From CATOSP01 sp965237775 (GTDB lineage Bacteria; Chloroflexota; Dehalococcoidia; Lucifugimonadales; UBA3495): DNA of 64,000 bases. A program made the position numbers and the translations under genes. A model generated the notes under the pieces. That model was not told where the DNA came from, did not search any database, and worked only from the letters and a program-made list of their open reading frames with translations. Shown here piece after piece: positions 33,856-42,110 of this stretch. The stretch is taken from the NCBI GenBank assembly GCA_965237775.1, contig OZ250155.1, positions 744,001 to 808,000 on the forward strand. The letters are read 5' to 3'. Every line of letters starts with the position of its first letter. The first letter of the stretch is position 1.

Positions 33856-35886
33856 TTAGTCTTCCAGACTGTCCGCCAGGATTTCCAGCAAGTCTCGGGC
33901 ATCGTTTTCCCCGTCTTTCCCTCTGGCCTGGATGCCCTCGGTCAACATCTGAAGGCAGAAGGGACAGGAGACGCCAACTGTGTTCGCGCCGGTTTCCAGG
34001 AAGTGGCCGGTCCGCACGTGGTTGACCCGCGTCCCTCCGCTCTCTTCCACCCACATGTGTCCTCCGCCGGCTCCGCAGCAGAAGCCGCGTTCCCGGCACC
34101 GAGGCTCCATCTCCACCAGGGTGAGCCCAGGGACCGCCCGGGCAATATTCCGCGGCTGGTCGTAAATGCCGTTGTGCCGCCCCAAGTAACAGGAGTCGTG
34201 ATACGCGACTGAGACGTTCATCATCTTCACGGGCTTGACCTTGCCCTGGGACACCAACTCGTCCACGAACTGGCTATAGTGCAGGACTTCGTAGTCGCCG
34301 CCGAACTGCGGGTACTCGTTGCGCATCGTGTTGAAGCAATGCGGGCAAATAGTAACGATCTTCTTGACGCCGTAGGTGTTCAGAGTTTCGATCGCCTGCC
34401 CCGCCAGTATCTGGAACAGGTATTCGTTGCCCATCCGCCGCGCCGGATCCCCGGTGCAGGACTCCTCATCACCCAGGATGGCGAAGTCCACACCCGCGGA
34501 CTTGAGCACCTTCACCATTGAGCGGGCCACGCCCTGGCTGCGCTGCTCCAGGGCTCCGGTGCAGCCCACCCAGAACAACACTTCGGCATCGGGCTTTTCA
34601 GCCAACGTCGGAACATTGAGACCCTCGGCCCAGTCGGTACGGGAATACTGGGTGCCCCGCCACGGGTGCCCCCGCTGCTCCAGGCTGAGTAGGGCATTCA
34701 TCGCAGTCTCGGGAATCCTGGATTCTTCCAGCACCAGATACCGGCGCATATCCAGAATCGTCGGGACATGCTCCACGACGACCGGGCATTCTTCCATGCA
34801 CGCACCGCAGGAAAGGCAGTCCCAGATAGCCTGCTCCGGAATCGCCCCGCCGATCAGCGGGCTTGGCTCCACGTGTTCCGGGTTGCGCTCGCCCTGATGG
34901 CCGATGGCGATCATGTGGTCTTTGAGGTTTTCCACGATGTGCATCGGGGAAAGGACTTTCCCGGTCAAGTTGGCGGGACAGGCATCGGTGCAGCGGCCGC
35001 ACACGGCGCAGGCGTAGCCGTCGAGAAGCTGCTTCCAGGTAAGGTCCTGGACCCGGCCCGCTCCGAATCGTTCCGCCGTCTCCAGTTCGATGGGTTCGAG
35101 CGCCCCACGGCTATCCAGGTTCCGGAAGAAGGCGTTCGCCGGCGCGGCAATCATGTGCATGTGCTTGGAGAAGGGGATGTATACCGTGAACCCCAGGATG
35201 ATGGCCACGTGTAGCCACCAGAAAACGCCCTGGAGGATGCTGGCCGCCCCTTGGCTGACGCCAATACCCGAGAACAGGTTCCCTAGGGCCTGGCCGATGA
35301 ATACTTTCGCCTCCGGCCCGGCGCCTCCTTCAGCCACGTGAAACGCGTGAGTCAGAAGCGTGGACACCATCAGCCCGGCGATCATGGCAACGATGATAAC
35401 CGAGTCTAGATTGCGGGTAAGATCGAAGCTGAGCCGGTGCGGCCGCACCACCCAGCGGCGGAGAAGCGCCCAGGCCAGCAGAACTAGAAGCAGCGCGGCC
35501 AGCAGGTCGAGGTAGGTGCTATAGACCCTTACTCCCAGGGGGGTCAGCAGCCATTCCGGGAAATGGGACCAGATCGAGGCTCCGAAGATGAAGATAACGT
35601 AGCTAAGTGTGAACGAGAGAAACCCCCAAAATATCAGGGCGTGCCCTATTCCAGCCCAGTCCCTTTGGGGTACGCGCTGAAGGACTCGGCGTTGGCCCAA
35701 GACTATCAGGGCCGCGCCTTTTAGCCGCTCGAAGGGCCGGTCGAAGCGGGGGGCGGACCGCCCCTGCAGGACCAACCAGACCACCCGGCGGTATAGGACG
35801 TAACTGGCTATTGCGCCCGCAACCAGGAGGCCGAGATAAACAACAATCCAGATTGGTATCGGGCCGATGTCTCCGGGAGAGACCAT
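33856..35886 (-). CDS. Membrane-bound heterodisulfide-reductase-like Fe-S oxidoreductase (HdrD/GlpC-type with NarI-like domain)
   Basis: 676 residues. The N-terminal third has at least five hydrophobic helices, a NarI-like membrane domain (WIVVYLGLLVAGAIASYVLY at 13-32, WWLHVAIILGFTVYIPFSKH near 229) with His residues that could bind heme. Two 4Fe-4S motifs follow, CAVCGRCTDACPA and CLSCGACMEECPV, then two CCG domains: CTGDPARRMGNEYLF...CPHCFNT and CCGAGGGHMW...CPFCLQM. Such fusions pass electrons between quinones and soluble donors such as flavoproteins. The FAD-linked dehydrogenase at 62248 is a possible partner. A 12-bp tandem repeat array lies directly upstream. Confidence 0.88.
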   Translation of the reverse strand: MVSPGDIGPIPIWIVVYLGLLVAGAIASYVLYRRVVWLVLQGRSAPRFDRPFERLKGAALIVLGQRRVLQRVPQRDWAGIGHALIFWGFLSFTLSYVIFIFGASIWSHFPEWLLTPLGVRVYSTYLDLLAALLLVLLAWALLRRWVVRPHRLSFDLTRNLDSVIIVAMIAGLMVSTLLTHAFHVAEGGAGPEAKVFIGQALGNLFSGIGVSQGAASILQGVFWWLHVAIILGFTVYIPFSKHMHMIAAPANAFFRNLDSRGALEPIELETAERFGAGRVQDLTWKQLLDGYACAVCGRCTDACPANLTGKVLSPMHIVENLKDHMIAIGHQGERNPEHVEPSPLIGGAIPEQAIWDCLSCGACMEECPVVVEHVPTILDMRRYLVLEESRIPETAMNALLSLEQRGHPWRGTQYSRTDWAEGLNVPTLAEKPDAEVLFWVGCTGALEQRSQGVARSMVKVLKSAGVDFAILGDEESCTGDPARRMGNEYLFQILAGQAIETLNTYGVKKIVTICPHCFNTMRNEYPQFGGDYEVLHYSQFVDELVSQGKVKPVKMMNVSVAYHDSCYLGRHNGIYDQPRNIARAVPGLTLVEMEPRCRERGFCCGAGGGHMWVEESGGTRVNHVRTGHFLETGANTVGVSCPFCLQMLTEGIQARGKDGENDARDLLEILADSLED

Positions 35887-35909
35887 GGTATTCGCCTTCT
35901 CCTATCGTC

Positions 35910-36014
35910 GAGCAGCCCGCTGAGCAGCCCGCTGAGCAGCCCGCTGAGCAGCCCGCTGAGCAGCCCGCTGAGCAGCCCGCTGAGCAGCCCGCTGAGCAGC
36001 CCGCTGAGCAGCCC
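35910..36014. repeat. 12-bp tandem repeat array (8.75 copies)
   Basis: Eight perfect copies of GAGCAGCCCGCT plus a nine-base partial copy, starting 24 bases upstream of the HdrD-like ATG. The unit is a multiple of three, so frames through it stay open (E-Q-P-A on the plus strand, S-G-L-L on the minus strand), but no gene signal is seen. It lies in the 5' leader of the HdrD-like gene and contains no spacers, so it is not a CRISPR array. Confidence 0.95.
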
Positions 36015-36087
36015 ATAGTTTACCACGTCATCCACCGGACTTCCCGCCACGCACAGGGTCTTTTAATTGTCCGCCCATAAGACCATT

Positions 36088-36123
36088 CTCCCCCTTTCGG
36101 GAAAGGGGGATTAAGGGGGATTT
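36088..36123 (-). repeat. Dispersed C-rich palindromic repeat, copy 2
   Basis: CTCCCCCTTT-CGGG-AAAGGGGGA hairpin followed by TTAAGGGGGATTT. Opposite orientation to copies 1 and 3. Confidence 0.8.
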
Positions 36124-36248
36124 ATCCCTTGCTCGGGTCTGAGTTCACGAGAATCGAGAATAATTATCCCTGTTCTATTTCACGAATCGTAAGGACTGGT
36201 CTCTTTCCAGGCGCACGTTCACTTCAGCGGTCCTACCCGGCACCGGGG

Positions 36249-36285
36249 AAATCCCCCCAGACCCCCCTTTTCCGAAAGGGGGGCT
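36249..36285 (+). repeat. Dispersed C-rich palindromic repeat, copy 3
   Basis: AAATCCCCCCAGA then a hairpin CCCCCCTTTTCCGAAAGGGGGG. Same orientation as copy 1. Confidence 0.8.
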
Positions 36286-36438
36286 TATGTACTTGACCAG
36301 TGCGGTACTGATTGGCCGTACTTGGACCTGAAAGCCCCTGCTGACACACAATTCAGGTGACCGGCCCTATTCCCGGTCGTCGCATCGCATGGCATATCAT
36401 CCGCGAGGGGTGTTTCTTGTCCGTCGAGGCGCTTAGGG

Positions 36439-37455
36439 TTAAGAGGACTCCGCCTTGATTTGAGGGATCACGTCCCGGCCCATGATGTCGATCTCACGCA
36501 TCAGCTTCTCGTGTTCCATGCCCGGCCACTGCATGCGAAAGATAAGCTGATTGACGCCCAGTTGGTCCTCGTAACGCCTGATCTCCTGAACGAGGTCCTC
36601 CGCTGATCCGAGAATGAACCTGTCCCTAGCCAGGTCAGCATACGGCACACTGAAAGACTCCTCTCCAGGCAACTCCTTGTCCTGGCCCCAGGCCGCATAG
36701 GCCGCGTACTTTCCATCCAGATATGGCTGGCTCTCCACAAACGCCTGCTCTCTGTCCTGGGCAACATATACCTCGCGCATCATGGGCAGCGCCGGAGGTG
36801 TGGGCTGGCCTGCCCGGACCAACTCTTCCTGGTAGCGGGAGAACTGTTCCGCCACCATCGGGACCGTGGCGTGGGGGTTTATCAGCCACGGGTAGCCCCA
36901 ACGGGCGGCGCGGCGGATGGCGATGTCGCCATTGGCGGCAACCCAGATAGGCGGGTGCGGCTTTTGCACCGGCAGCGTTGAGGGCCTGATGCGCGGCACC
37001 TCGTAGTATTTCCCCTTGAACTCCACTTCTTCGCCGGTCCACAGGAGCTTCATTACCTCGAGCGCCTCCCTTAGACGGCCCACCCGTTCCCTGCGGTGCA
37101 TTCCGAAGGCAGTATATTCTTCGTCACGGTAACCCAGTCCTATGCCAAACACGAACCTGCCGCCGCAGATCGCGTCCATAGTAGCTATGCTCTCCGCCAT
37201 ATCCACCGGGTTGTGCAGGGGCACCAGAATCACCGTAGCGGCGACCTGCATCTCTCCGGCCTCGGCGGCGAGCCTGGCCAACAGCGGCAGGGTCGTACTC
37301 ATCTGGAAGGGAGTCGCCAGGTAATGTTGCCCCGTACAAATCAGATCGAAACCCGCCTCGCGGGCCGCCCGCACCTGCTCGACGCTGTTCTGAATCTTCC
37401 CGGACATAGACTCTCCGGGCAGGTATTGGTTGTTGATGAATAGTCCGAGTTTCAC
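36439..37455 (-). CDS. Luciferase-like flavin-dependent oxidoreductase (LLM class)
   Basis: 338 residues, TIM-barrel bacterial-luciferase family. Seen: KLGLFINNQYLPGES at the N-terminus, AREAGFDLICTGQHYL, LVPLHNPVDMAESIATMDAICGGRFVFGIGLGY (a hallmark of the family, about residues 78-110) and LLWTGEEVEFKGKYY. It uses FMNH2 or reduced F420; the sequence does not decide which. It probably hydroxylates or cleaves an organic substrate. GTG 37455 has AGGAG seven bases upstream. It is divergent from the fumarylacetoacetase-family gene. Confidence 0.9.
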   Translation of the reverse strand: MKLGLFINNQYLPGESMSGKIQNSVEQVRAAREAGFDLICTGQHYLATPFQMSTTLPLLARLAAEAGEMQVAATVILVPLHNPVDMAESIATMDAICGGRFVFGIGLGYRDEEYTAFGMHRRERVGRLREALEVMKLLWTGEEVEFKGKYYEVPRIRPSTLPVQKPHPPIWVAANGDIAIRRAARWGYPWLINPHATVPMVAEQFSRYQEELVRAGQPTPPALPMMREVYVAQDREQAFVESQPYLDGKYAAYAAWGQDKELPGEESFSVPYADLARDRFILGSAEDLVQEIRRYEDQLGVNQLIFRMQWPGMEHEKLMREIDIMGRDVIPQIKAESS

Positions 37456-37632
37456 AGGCTAACTCCTTCGTTCATGGGACGGTTTCAAGTCTGGCGAGCC
37501 CCCTAATACTATCCCCTATAACAAGTTCAGAACAACCGTGGGTCTTATGCGAATTGCCATTGCGGGAGGTCGGGAGACCGGTTACAATCGCGGCCAAATG
37601 TCCCCAAAACCATGTCCCTGGAGAAGTGTGGA

Positions 37633-38433
37633 ATGAAGATCGCTCGTTTTCGTGTGGCCCGGCGGACCGCCTACGGCGTGGTTATGGGGGAAGAAATGGT
37701 CGAAATCAGAGGCAGCATCTATACCCGGTTCCGGTTGACCGACATCCGGTATCCCCTGGGAGATGTCAAATTACTGCCGCCAACGGACCCCGCCAACATG
37801 TGGGGACCGGGCCTTAACTTCGCCGACCATGCCCAATTCGCCGCCTCTGTCCTGGGCGAAAGCAACCCTTCCACTCCCAATCACCCCGAGCCGTGGCACA
37901 AGAGCCGGAACGCCCTCACAGGCCACCAGGACCCCATCATTATCCCCAGGGACTCCAATGGGGACGTGCACTACGAAGGCGAGGCCGTGGCGGTGATCGG
38001 CAAGAACTGCCGCAGGGTTACTCCCGCCCAGGCTCCCCGAATGATCCTGGGGTACACCTGTGGCAACGACGTCAGCGACCGCACCTGGCAGGGGAAGGAC
38101 TCCACCTTCTGGCGGGCCAAAGGGTCAGATTCGTTCGCCCCCGTCGGCCCCTGGATCGAGACCGACCTGGACCCGCAAAACCTGGAAGTCATGGTCTGTC
38201 TCAACGGTGAGGAAGTGCAACGCGCCCATACCGCGGATATGCTGTTTTCCTTCGCGGAGATAGTCAGCTACATCAGCCAGCAGGTGACCCTTCGGCCTGG
38301 GGACCTGGTATTTTCAGGGACCACCGGCGTGACCAGAGCTATGAAGCCCGGCGACCTCGTGGAGGTCCACATCCCCGCAATCGGCGTGCTCGCTAATCCC
38401 GTGGTGCCCGAATTCGACGCTTCAGCCCTGTAG
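37633..38433 (+). CDS. Fumarylacetoacetate hydrolase family protein
   Basis: 266 residues. The catalytic region has GEAVAVIGKNCRRV with the metal-binding Glu, then GYTCGNDVSDRTWQ with the Asp, and FSGTTGVTRAMKPGDLVEVHIPAIG near the end; NFADHAQF carries the upstream His region. Family members are hydrolases, isomerases, decarboxylases or hydratases of 2-oxo acids in degradation of aromatic compounds. ATG 37633 is chosen because GGAG lies about seven to nine bases before it. It ends 53 bases from the UGSC selenoprotein gene, convergent. Confidence 0.88.
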   Translation: MKIARFRVARRTAYGVVMGEEMVEIRGSIYTRFRLTDIRYPLGDVKLLPPTDPANMWGPGLNFADHAQFAASVLGESNPSTPNHPEPWHKSRNALTGHQDPIIIPRDSNGDVHYEGEAVAVIGKNCRRVTPAQAPRMILGYTCGNDVSDRTWQGKDSTFWRAKGSDSFAPVGPWIETDLDPQNLEVMVCLNGEEVQRAHTADMLFSFAEIVSYISQQVTLRPGDLVFSGTTGVTRAMKPGDLVEVHIPAIGVLANPVVPEFDASAL

Positions 38434-38486
38434 ACAAGGGCCCAAGAACCCCGTATACCAAACAGGCATCGGACGCACCCAGTACG

Positions 38487-39017
38487 CTAAACGTCGGTCT
38501 CCCGGACCATGTCCACCAATTGACTGACCACCTGCCGGGCGGATTCCGCGCCCTCCAACTCTTCCTCTTCGCCCTTTGGCTGCGAGTAGACGATGAGCCG
38601 CAGTTCGGGAAGCCCAAGGGCGTTGGACTGGGCCCTGGCAGCCCTTTCAAACACATCGTGGGAGATCACCACCGCGGGGACTCCCGAGCGCTCCAGGTTT
38701 ATCCCGTCTCGCACGGAGCCGGAAGTGCAGGAGCCTCAAGCGCAGACGCCAACCAGGGCCAAATCCGCCTGAGACAATTCCTGGATGGTCGACGCGCCAG
38801 CCGGGGCGAAGGTGTTGGGTTTGACGAAAGTAGTGGTCTCGGCGGGCTCACAGGCGAGCTTCAGCTCTTCCTCCAGGTGTCGCCAGAACGGGATCACGGA
38901 CACGTGCCCGTTGAACAGGAAAGCTACCCGGCTTCCTCGGGGGTCCTTGAGTAGCACGATCCCTTCGGCATGTGGCGCTTCCTCGCCGATGGGGCTGTAA
39001 AGTTTGATCTTGGCCAT
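38487..39017 (-). CDS. UGSC family selenoprotein (in-frame TGA read as Sec)
   Basis: 176 residues if TGA 38736-38738 is read as selenocysteine at codon 94. Upstream the protein ends ALVGVCA; the next codons after TGA read G-S-C-T-S-G-S-V-R-D-G, giving U-G-S-C, the motif after which this family is named. Both halves are in the same frame and family-like (YSPIGEEAPHAEGIV at the start, VPAVVISHDVFERAAR after). A U-x-x-C pair suggests thiol redox chemistry. Possible SECIS stem: GCAC (38725-38728) with GTGC (38711-38714), seven bases after TGA. A Cys replacement exists in some relatives. It has a clear AGGAG and probably forms an operon with the 363-residue protein upstream. Confidence 0.8.
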
Positions 39018-39107
39018 TGGAAACTCCTTAAGCGGGTCTCAGCGAATAGGGACTCGACACGGCGGCTGCGGGCCGGGACCCGCCCGCCCGTACTCGGGAT
39101 TACGGGA

Positions 39108-40199
39108 CTACAACGTAGGCTCATGCCCTCCCGGCCAACTGATGGGTCTGGTCTGGGCCAACCCTCCCGCCTGCATCCAGCCGTGGCAGACGGCGTTAAA
39201 TCCGGAGCCTGAGCCCCAGCCCCCGGCGACCATCAACAGCAGGTCTTCCGGCTCCCGAATTACGGGAATCAGCGCGTCTTCGTCGGTGGGATCAACCAAC
39301 CTCGCCCAGTGAAACGGGTGTTCCGGGTTCAGGAACTTATTGGAGTTCATGAGTTTGACCGGCTTGGTGGCAAGCCGCTGCATCTCTTCCCGAATTTCCC
39401 GCTTGCCGTAACCGTCAGAGGCCAGCTTTTGGGCTGTCATCGGGCCGAGAATGAGGAGCGCCTGGCCGCCGCCGTTCATGGTCGCGGCTCCGGCGGTCGC
39501 GGTGGAATCGGCCAGCACGGCAAGGATATCCCCTCCCGTCAGCACGTAGCCTGAGCCTGTGGCGATGTGGTGGGGCGCTTCGCAAGCGAACACGGTTACA
39601 CACGAAGTGTCCGCCGGGAATCCGCGTTCCTCGTGAATCGCATCCCAGGGGCTGTCCTGGCTGTTCTCGGCGATGCAGTAAGTGTACTTGCCCGGATGTC
39701 CCAGGGTGGCCCGGTCGATCTCGCCGGCATATCCCCCGCCGATGTTCCACAGGATCAGCCGAATCGCCCGGCCCACGGCGGCGTTGGCCCTGGAACCTCC
39801 GCCGAAGGTGTTGTCCCCGGCGTTGAAACCCAGCTTGTCCACCACGGGGCCGGTGACGATGGCCAGTGGGCTGATACAGTTGGTGGTCGCCTGGATGCCG
39901 TTCAAGTTGAAGGAGTCATCCAACATTCCTTCCAGGGCGGCTATGACCACCGGGATGTATTCGGGCAGGCACCCGGCCATAACCGAGTTGACCACCACCT
40001 TTTCCACGGTGGCCATGCGGTTCTTGGGCGGCACCTCGCCGATTACTTCCTCCGGGTCCCTTTGCAAGTACTTCAGACCCGCCTCCACCAGCCTCGGCGT
40101 AGGCGGAATAACCGGCAGCCCGTCGGTCCAGCCCAGCCGGTACATCGCCTCGTGGGCTTCTTCCAAGTTGTCTACTTCAATCGCCTGAGTAGGGTCCAT
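39108..40199 (-). CDS. Conserved protein of unknown function, likely partner of the UGSC selenoprotein
   Basis: 363 residues. No fold motif was recognised. Features seen: Gly-rich stretches FGGGSRANAAVGRAI and MNGGGQALLILGPMT, conserved-looking cysteines in MAGCLPEYIPV, TTNCISP, YTYCIAEN, SCVTVFACEAPHH and AVCHGW, and the C-terminal GGWGSGSGFNAVCHGWMQ. The many Cys and His residues could bind metal or take part in redox exchange with the selenoprotein. It is preceded by a strong AGGAGG and ends 90 bases before the UGSC gene, so the pair looks cotranscribed. A small enzyme complex is inferred, not shown. Confidence 0.6.
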   Translation of the reverse strand: MDPTQAIEVDNLEEAHEAMYRLGWTDGLPVIPPTPRLVEAGLKYLQRDPEEVIGEVPPKNRMATVEKVVVNSVMAGCLPEYIPVVIAALEGMLDDSFNLNGIQATTNCISPLAIVTGPVVDKLGFNAGDNTFGGGSRANAAVGRAIRLILWNIGGGYAGEIDRATLGHPGKYTYCIAENSQDSPWDAIHEERGFPADTSCVTVFACEAPHHIATGSGYVLTGGDILAVLADSTATAGAATMNGGGQALLILGPMTAQKLASDGYGKREIREEMQRLATKPVKLMNSNKFLNPEHPFHWARLVDPTDEDALIPVIREPEDLLLMVAGGWGSGSGFNAVCHGWMQAGGLAQTRPISWPGGHEPTL

Positions 40200-40267
40200 C
40201 TATCCTCCTTGGACTCTCAGAGGGGTAAGAGCGGGGCCATGGTCTTTCGCAGGAACGCTACCCAGAA

Positions 40268-40642
40268 CTACTTGAAGAAGAGGCCAGCAAGCACCGCGAG
40301 CATAGTCGTAGCCCACATCCCGGCCACTGACATCCACAGGAGCATTGTCCGGGATTCTAGGCCAGTGAGCCTGTTGTCGATGCTCGCGAGCATCGTGGCC
40401 ATGCCGCCCATGGTGGCCTCCATGCTTGTCAATCTGGTTTCCAGCCCGGTCATTCTGGTTTCCAGCCCGGTCATTCGAGTTTCCAGCCCGGTCATTCGGC
40501 TGGACAGTTTCGACACAGTGCCTTCTAGCCCGGATACCCGGTCAGATAGTCCTGACACCGTTTTCTCGACGCTGGAGATCCGGTGGGAGACTTCGGAAAT
40601 CTCCGTCTCTATCCTGTTTAGCCGGTCATCTGACGCAACCAA
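40268..40642 (-). CDS. Coiled-coil protein with C-terminal membrane helix
   Basis: 124 residues starting at TTG 40642 with GGAGG about eleven bases upstream. A heptad-like coiled coil (RLNRIETEISEVSHRISSVEK) is followed by three M-T-G-L-E-T-R repeats encoded by 21-bp DNA repeats, more coil (MATMLASIDNRLTGLES), and a hydrophobic C-terminal helix (MLLWMSVAGMWATTMLAVLAGLFFK). The layout suggests a membrane-anchored, self-associating protein. No family is assigned. Confidence 0.65.
   Translation of the reverse strand: MVASDDRLNRIETEISEVSHRISSVEKTVSGLSDRVSGLEGTVSKLSSRMTGLETRMTGLETRMTGLETRLTSMEATMGGMATMLASIDNRLTGLESRTMLLWMSVAGMWATTMLAVLAGLFFK
40437..40499. repeat. 21-bp tandem repeat (three copies)
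   Basis: Three copies of GTTTCCAGCCCGGTCATTC followed by two variable bases, inside the coiled-coil gene on the minus strand. They encode the M-T-G-L-E-T-R heptads. Confidence 0.9.
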
Positions 40643-40716
40643 GAACTAAATCCCTCCCGCTAGATTAATTAAGAGACTACTGTGCGTCCTCCGCGGGTAG
40701 GCGCGCGAAGTCCCGG

Positions 40717-41979
40717 TCAGAAGTGCATCAGCTTCAAGAACTGCTGTTCGCTGCGGTGGGGGCCGACTACCGCGAGCCGGAGCTGTTCCGGCTGGAAGAG
40801 GCGATGGGCCACGCGGGCCACGTCGTCAGGGGTGACCGCGTCGATCTTCGCCACCACCTGGTCGGGGGTCGCAACGCTCCCCTGCAACATCTCCTGGCTG
40901 GCAAGCCATCCCGAGACTGCGCGGGAGTCCTCCATCCGCAGCAGCAGCCGGCCCTTGGTGTACTCCTTGGCCTTGGAAAGCTCCTGCTCCGGGGGCGCGG
41001 CGTACATGCTGTGGAGTTCGTGGAGCACGCTTTTGAGCGTTTCCCGGCTCTTCTTCGGCTCTACTCCGCAGTACACAATCAACGACCCGCAGTCCCGGAA
41101 ATGATGGATGGTGCTGTTGACGTCGTAAGCCAGGCCCATCTCCTCACGCAGGGTCAGGAATAACCGGCTGCTCATCCCGTCTCCCAGGATCACGTTCAGG
41201 AGGGCAAGATTGAACCTGTCTGGGTCCTCCAAGGCAACTCCCGGCAGGGCCAGGCACAAGTGGGTCTGATCGGTGCGCCGGTTCTCAACTTTCACCACCG
41301 GCTCGGTCTGTTCGCCGGTCGCCCGCTCCCAGTCCAGGATCTCCCTGGGCTGCCAGGCCCCGGTTGCCTTGCCGACCTGGTCCACAACTTCCTCGTGGTC
41401 GATGTTGCCCGCAACCGCGACCACCGTATTGGCGGGGTTGTATTGCTGCTGCATGTACTCCCAAATGCTGTCCCTGGAGATCTGTTCGACCGTCTCTGGC
41501 GTCCCACCCACATCACGGCCCATGGCCTGGTCGGGCCACAGAGCCTCGTCGATCAGCAGGTCGACCCGGTAGGTCGGGTGGTCATAGGTCATCCGCAACT
41601 CTTCCTGGATGATCTCCCGCTCCTTCTCCAGTTCCTCGGCGTCGAGAATGGGGTTTAGAAGCATATCCAGCATCACGCCCATCGCAGTCTTGAAGTGGGG
41701 ACGCGCCACCTTGCACCAGAAAACCGTCATCTCCCGGTCGGTGCTGGCGTTCATCACGCCGCCCACTCCTTCGATGGCCTCGCTGACATCTCTCGCGGTT
41801 GGCCAGGACTTCGTACCCTTGAACGGCAGGTGCTCGATGAAATGAGACACACCGGCCAGGTCCGAAGACTCGTAACGCGAGCCCGCGCCCACGCAGATGG
41901 TAATAGACACCGACTGGGTATGGGACATTTGGGAGCTAAGGATGCGGAGTTGGTTGTCCAAAACGGAACGCTGGAACAT
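40717..41979 (-). CDS. M16 family zinc peptidase (mitochondrial processing peptidase-like)
   Basis: 420 residues. HFIEHLPFKGT contains the inverted zinc motif H-x-x-E-H, with the distal Glu in ELEKEREIIQEEL about 77 residues later, as in active M16B peptidases. ITICVGAGSRYE and GGVMNASTDREMTVFW are typical. The C-terminal half (VALPGVALEDPDRFNLALLNVILGDGMSSRLF) is the paired domain. It probably degrades peptides or processes secreted proteins. The ATG is preceded by GAGGTAGGA. A near-consensus family protein; active site intact. Confidence 0.9.
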   Translation of the reverse strand: MFQRSVLDNQLRILSSQMSHTQSVSITICVGAGSRYESSDLAGVSHFIEHLPFKGTKSWPTARDVSEAIEGVGGVMNASTDREMTVFWCKVARPHFKTAMGVMLDMLLNPILDAEELEKEREIIQEELRMTYDHPTYRVDLLIDEALWPDQAMGRDVGGTPETVEQISRDSIWEYMQQQYNPANTVVAVAGNIDHEEVVDQVGKATGAWQPREILDWERATGEQTEPVVKVENRRTDQTHLCLALPGVALEDPDRFNLALLNVILGDGMSSRLFLTLREEMGLAYDVNSTIHHFRDCGSLIVYCGVEPKKSRETLKSVLHELHSMYAAPPEQELSKAKEYTKGRLLLRMEDSRAVSGWLASQEMLQGSVATPDQVVAKIDAVTPDDVARVAHRLFQPEQLRLAVVGPHRSEQQFLKLMHF

Positions 41980-42035
41980 TCCTACCTCAATGCGGGGACC
42001 GCGCCGGGAGCCGAGACGCCCCTTAAACGCCTAAA

Positions 42036-42061
42036 CCGGGGAGCGGCGAACCACTCCCCGG
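42036..42061 (-). terminator. Hairpin downstream of the MBL hydrolase gene
   Basis: Perfect 8-bp stem CCGGGGAG (42036-42043) with CTCCCCGG (42054-42061) and a ten-base loop. On the minus strand it is followed by TTTAGG, a short T-tract. Confidence 0.4.
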
Positions 42062-42110
42062 TGTCCGGTTGAATCCGATGAATCCGATTATCGCCCGGTG
42101 GTGAAATGGC

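Larger units (their letters stand above)
36015..36438. other. Intergenic region with two facing dispersed repeats
   Basis: No gene is seen. It holds repeat copies 2 and 3 (36088-36123 and 36249-36285) in opposite orientations. The rest has no recognisable structure. Confidence 0.6.

Noticed and set aside
35910..36014. CRISPR-like array of short repeats
   Set aside because: The 12-bp units are contiguous with no spacers; it is a simple tandem repeat.
35808..36050. 80-residue minus-strand frame with S-G-L-L repeats
   Set aside because: It is only the 12-bp repeat kept open by its multiple-of-three length, with no start signal or family match.
38736..38738. TGA in the UGSC gene as a pseudogene mutation
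   Set aside because: The residues around it match the known U-G-S-C selenocysteine motif and both halves are intact, so recoding is more likely.
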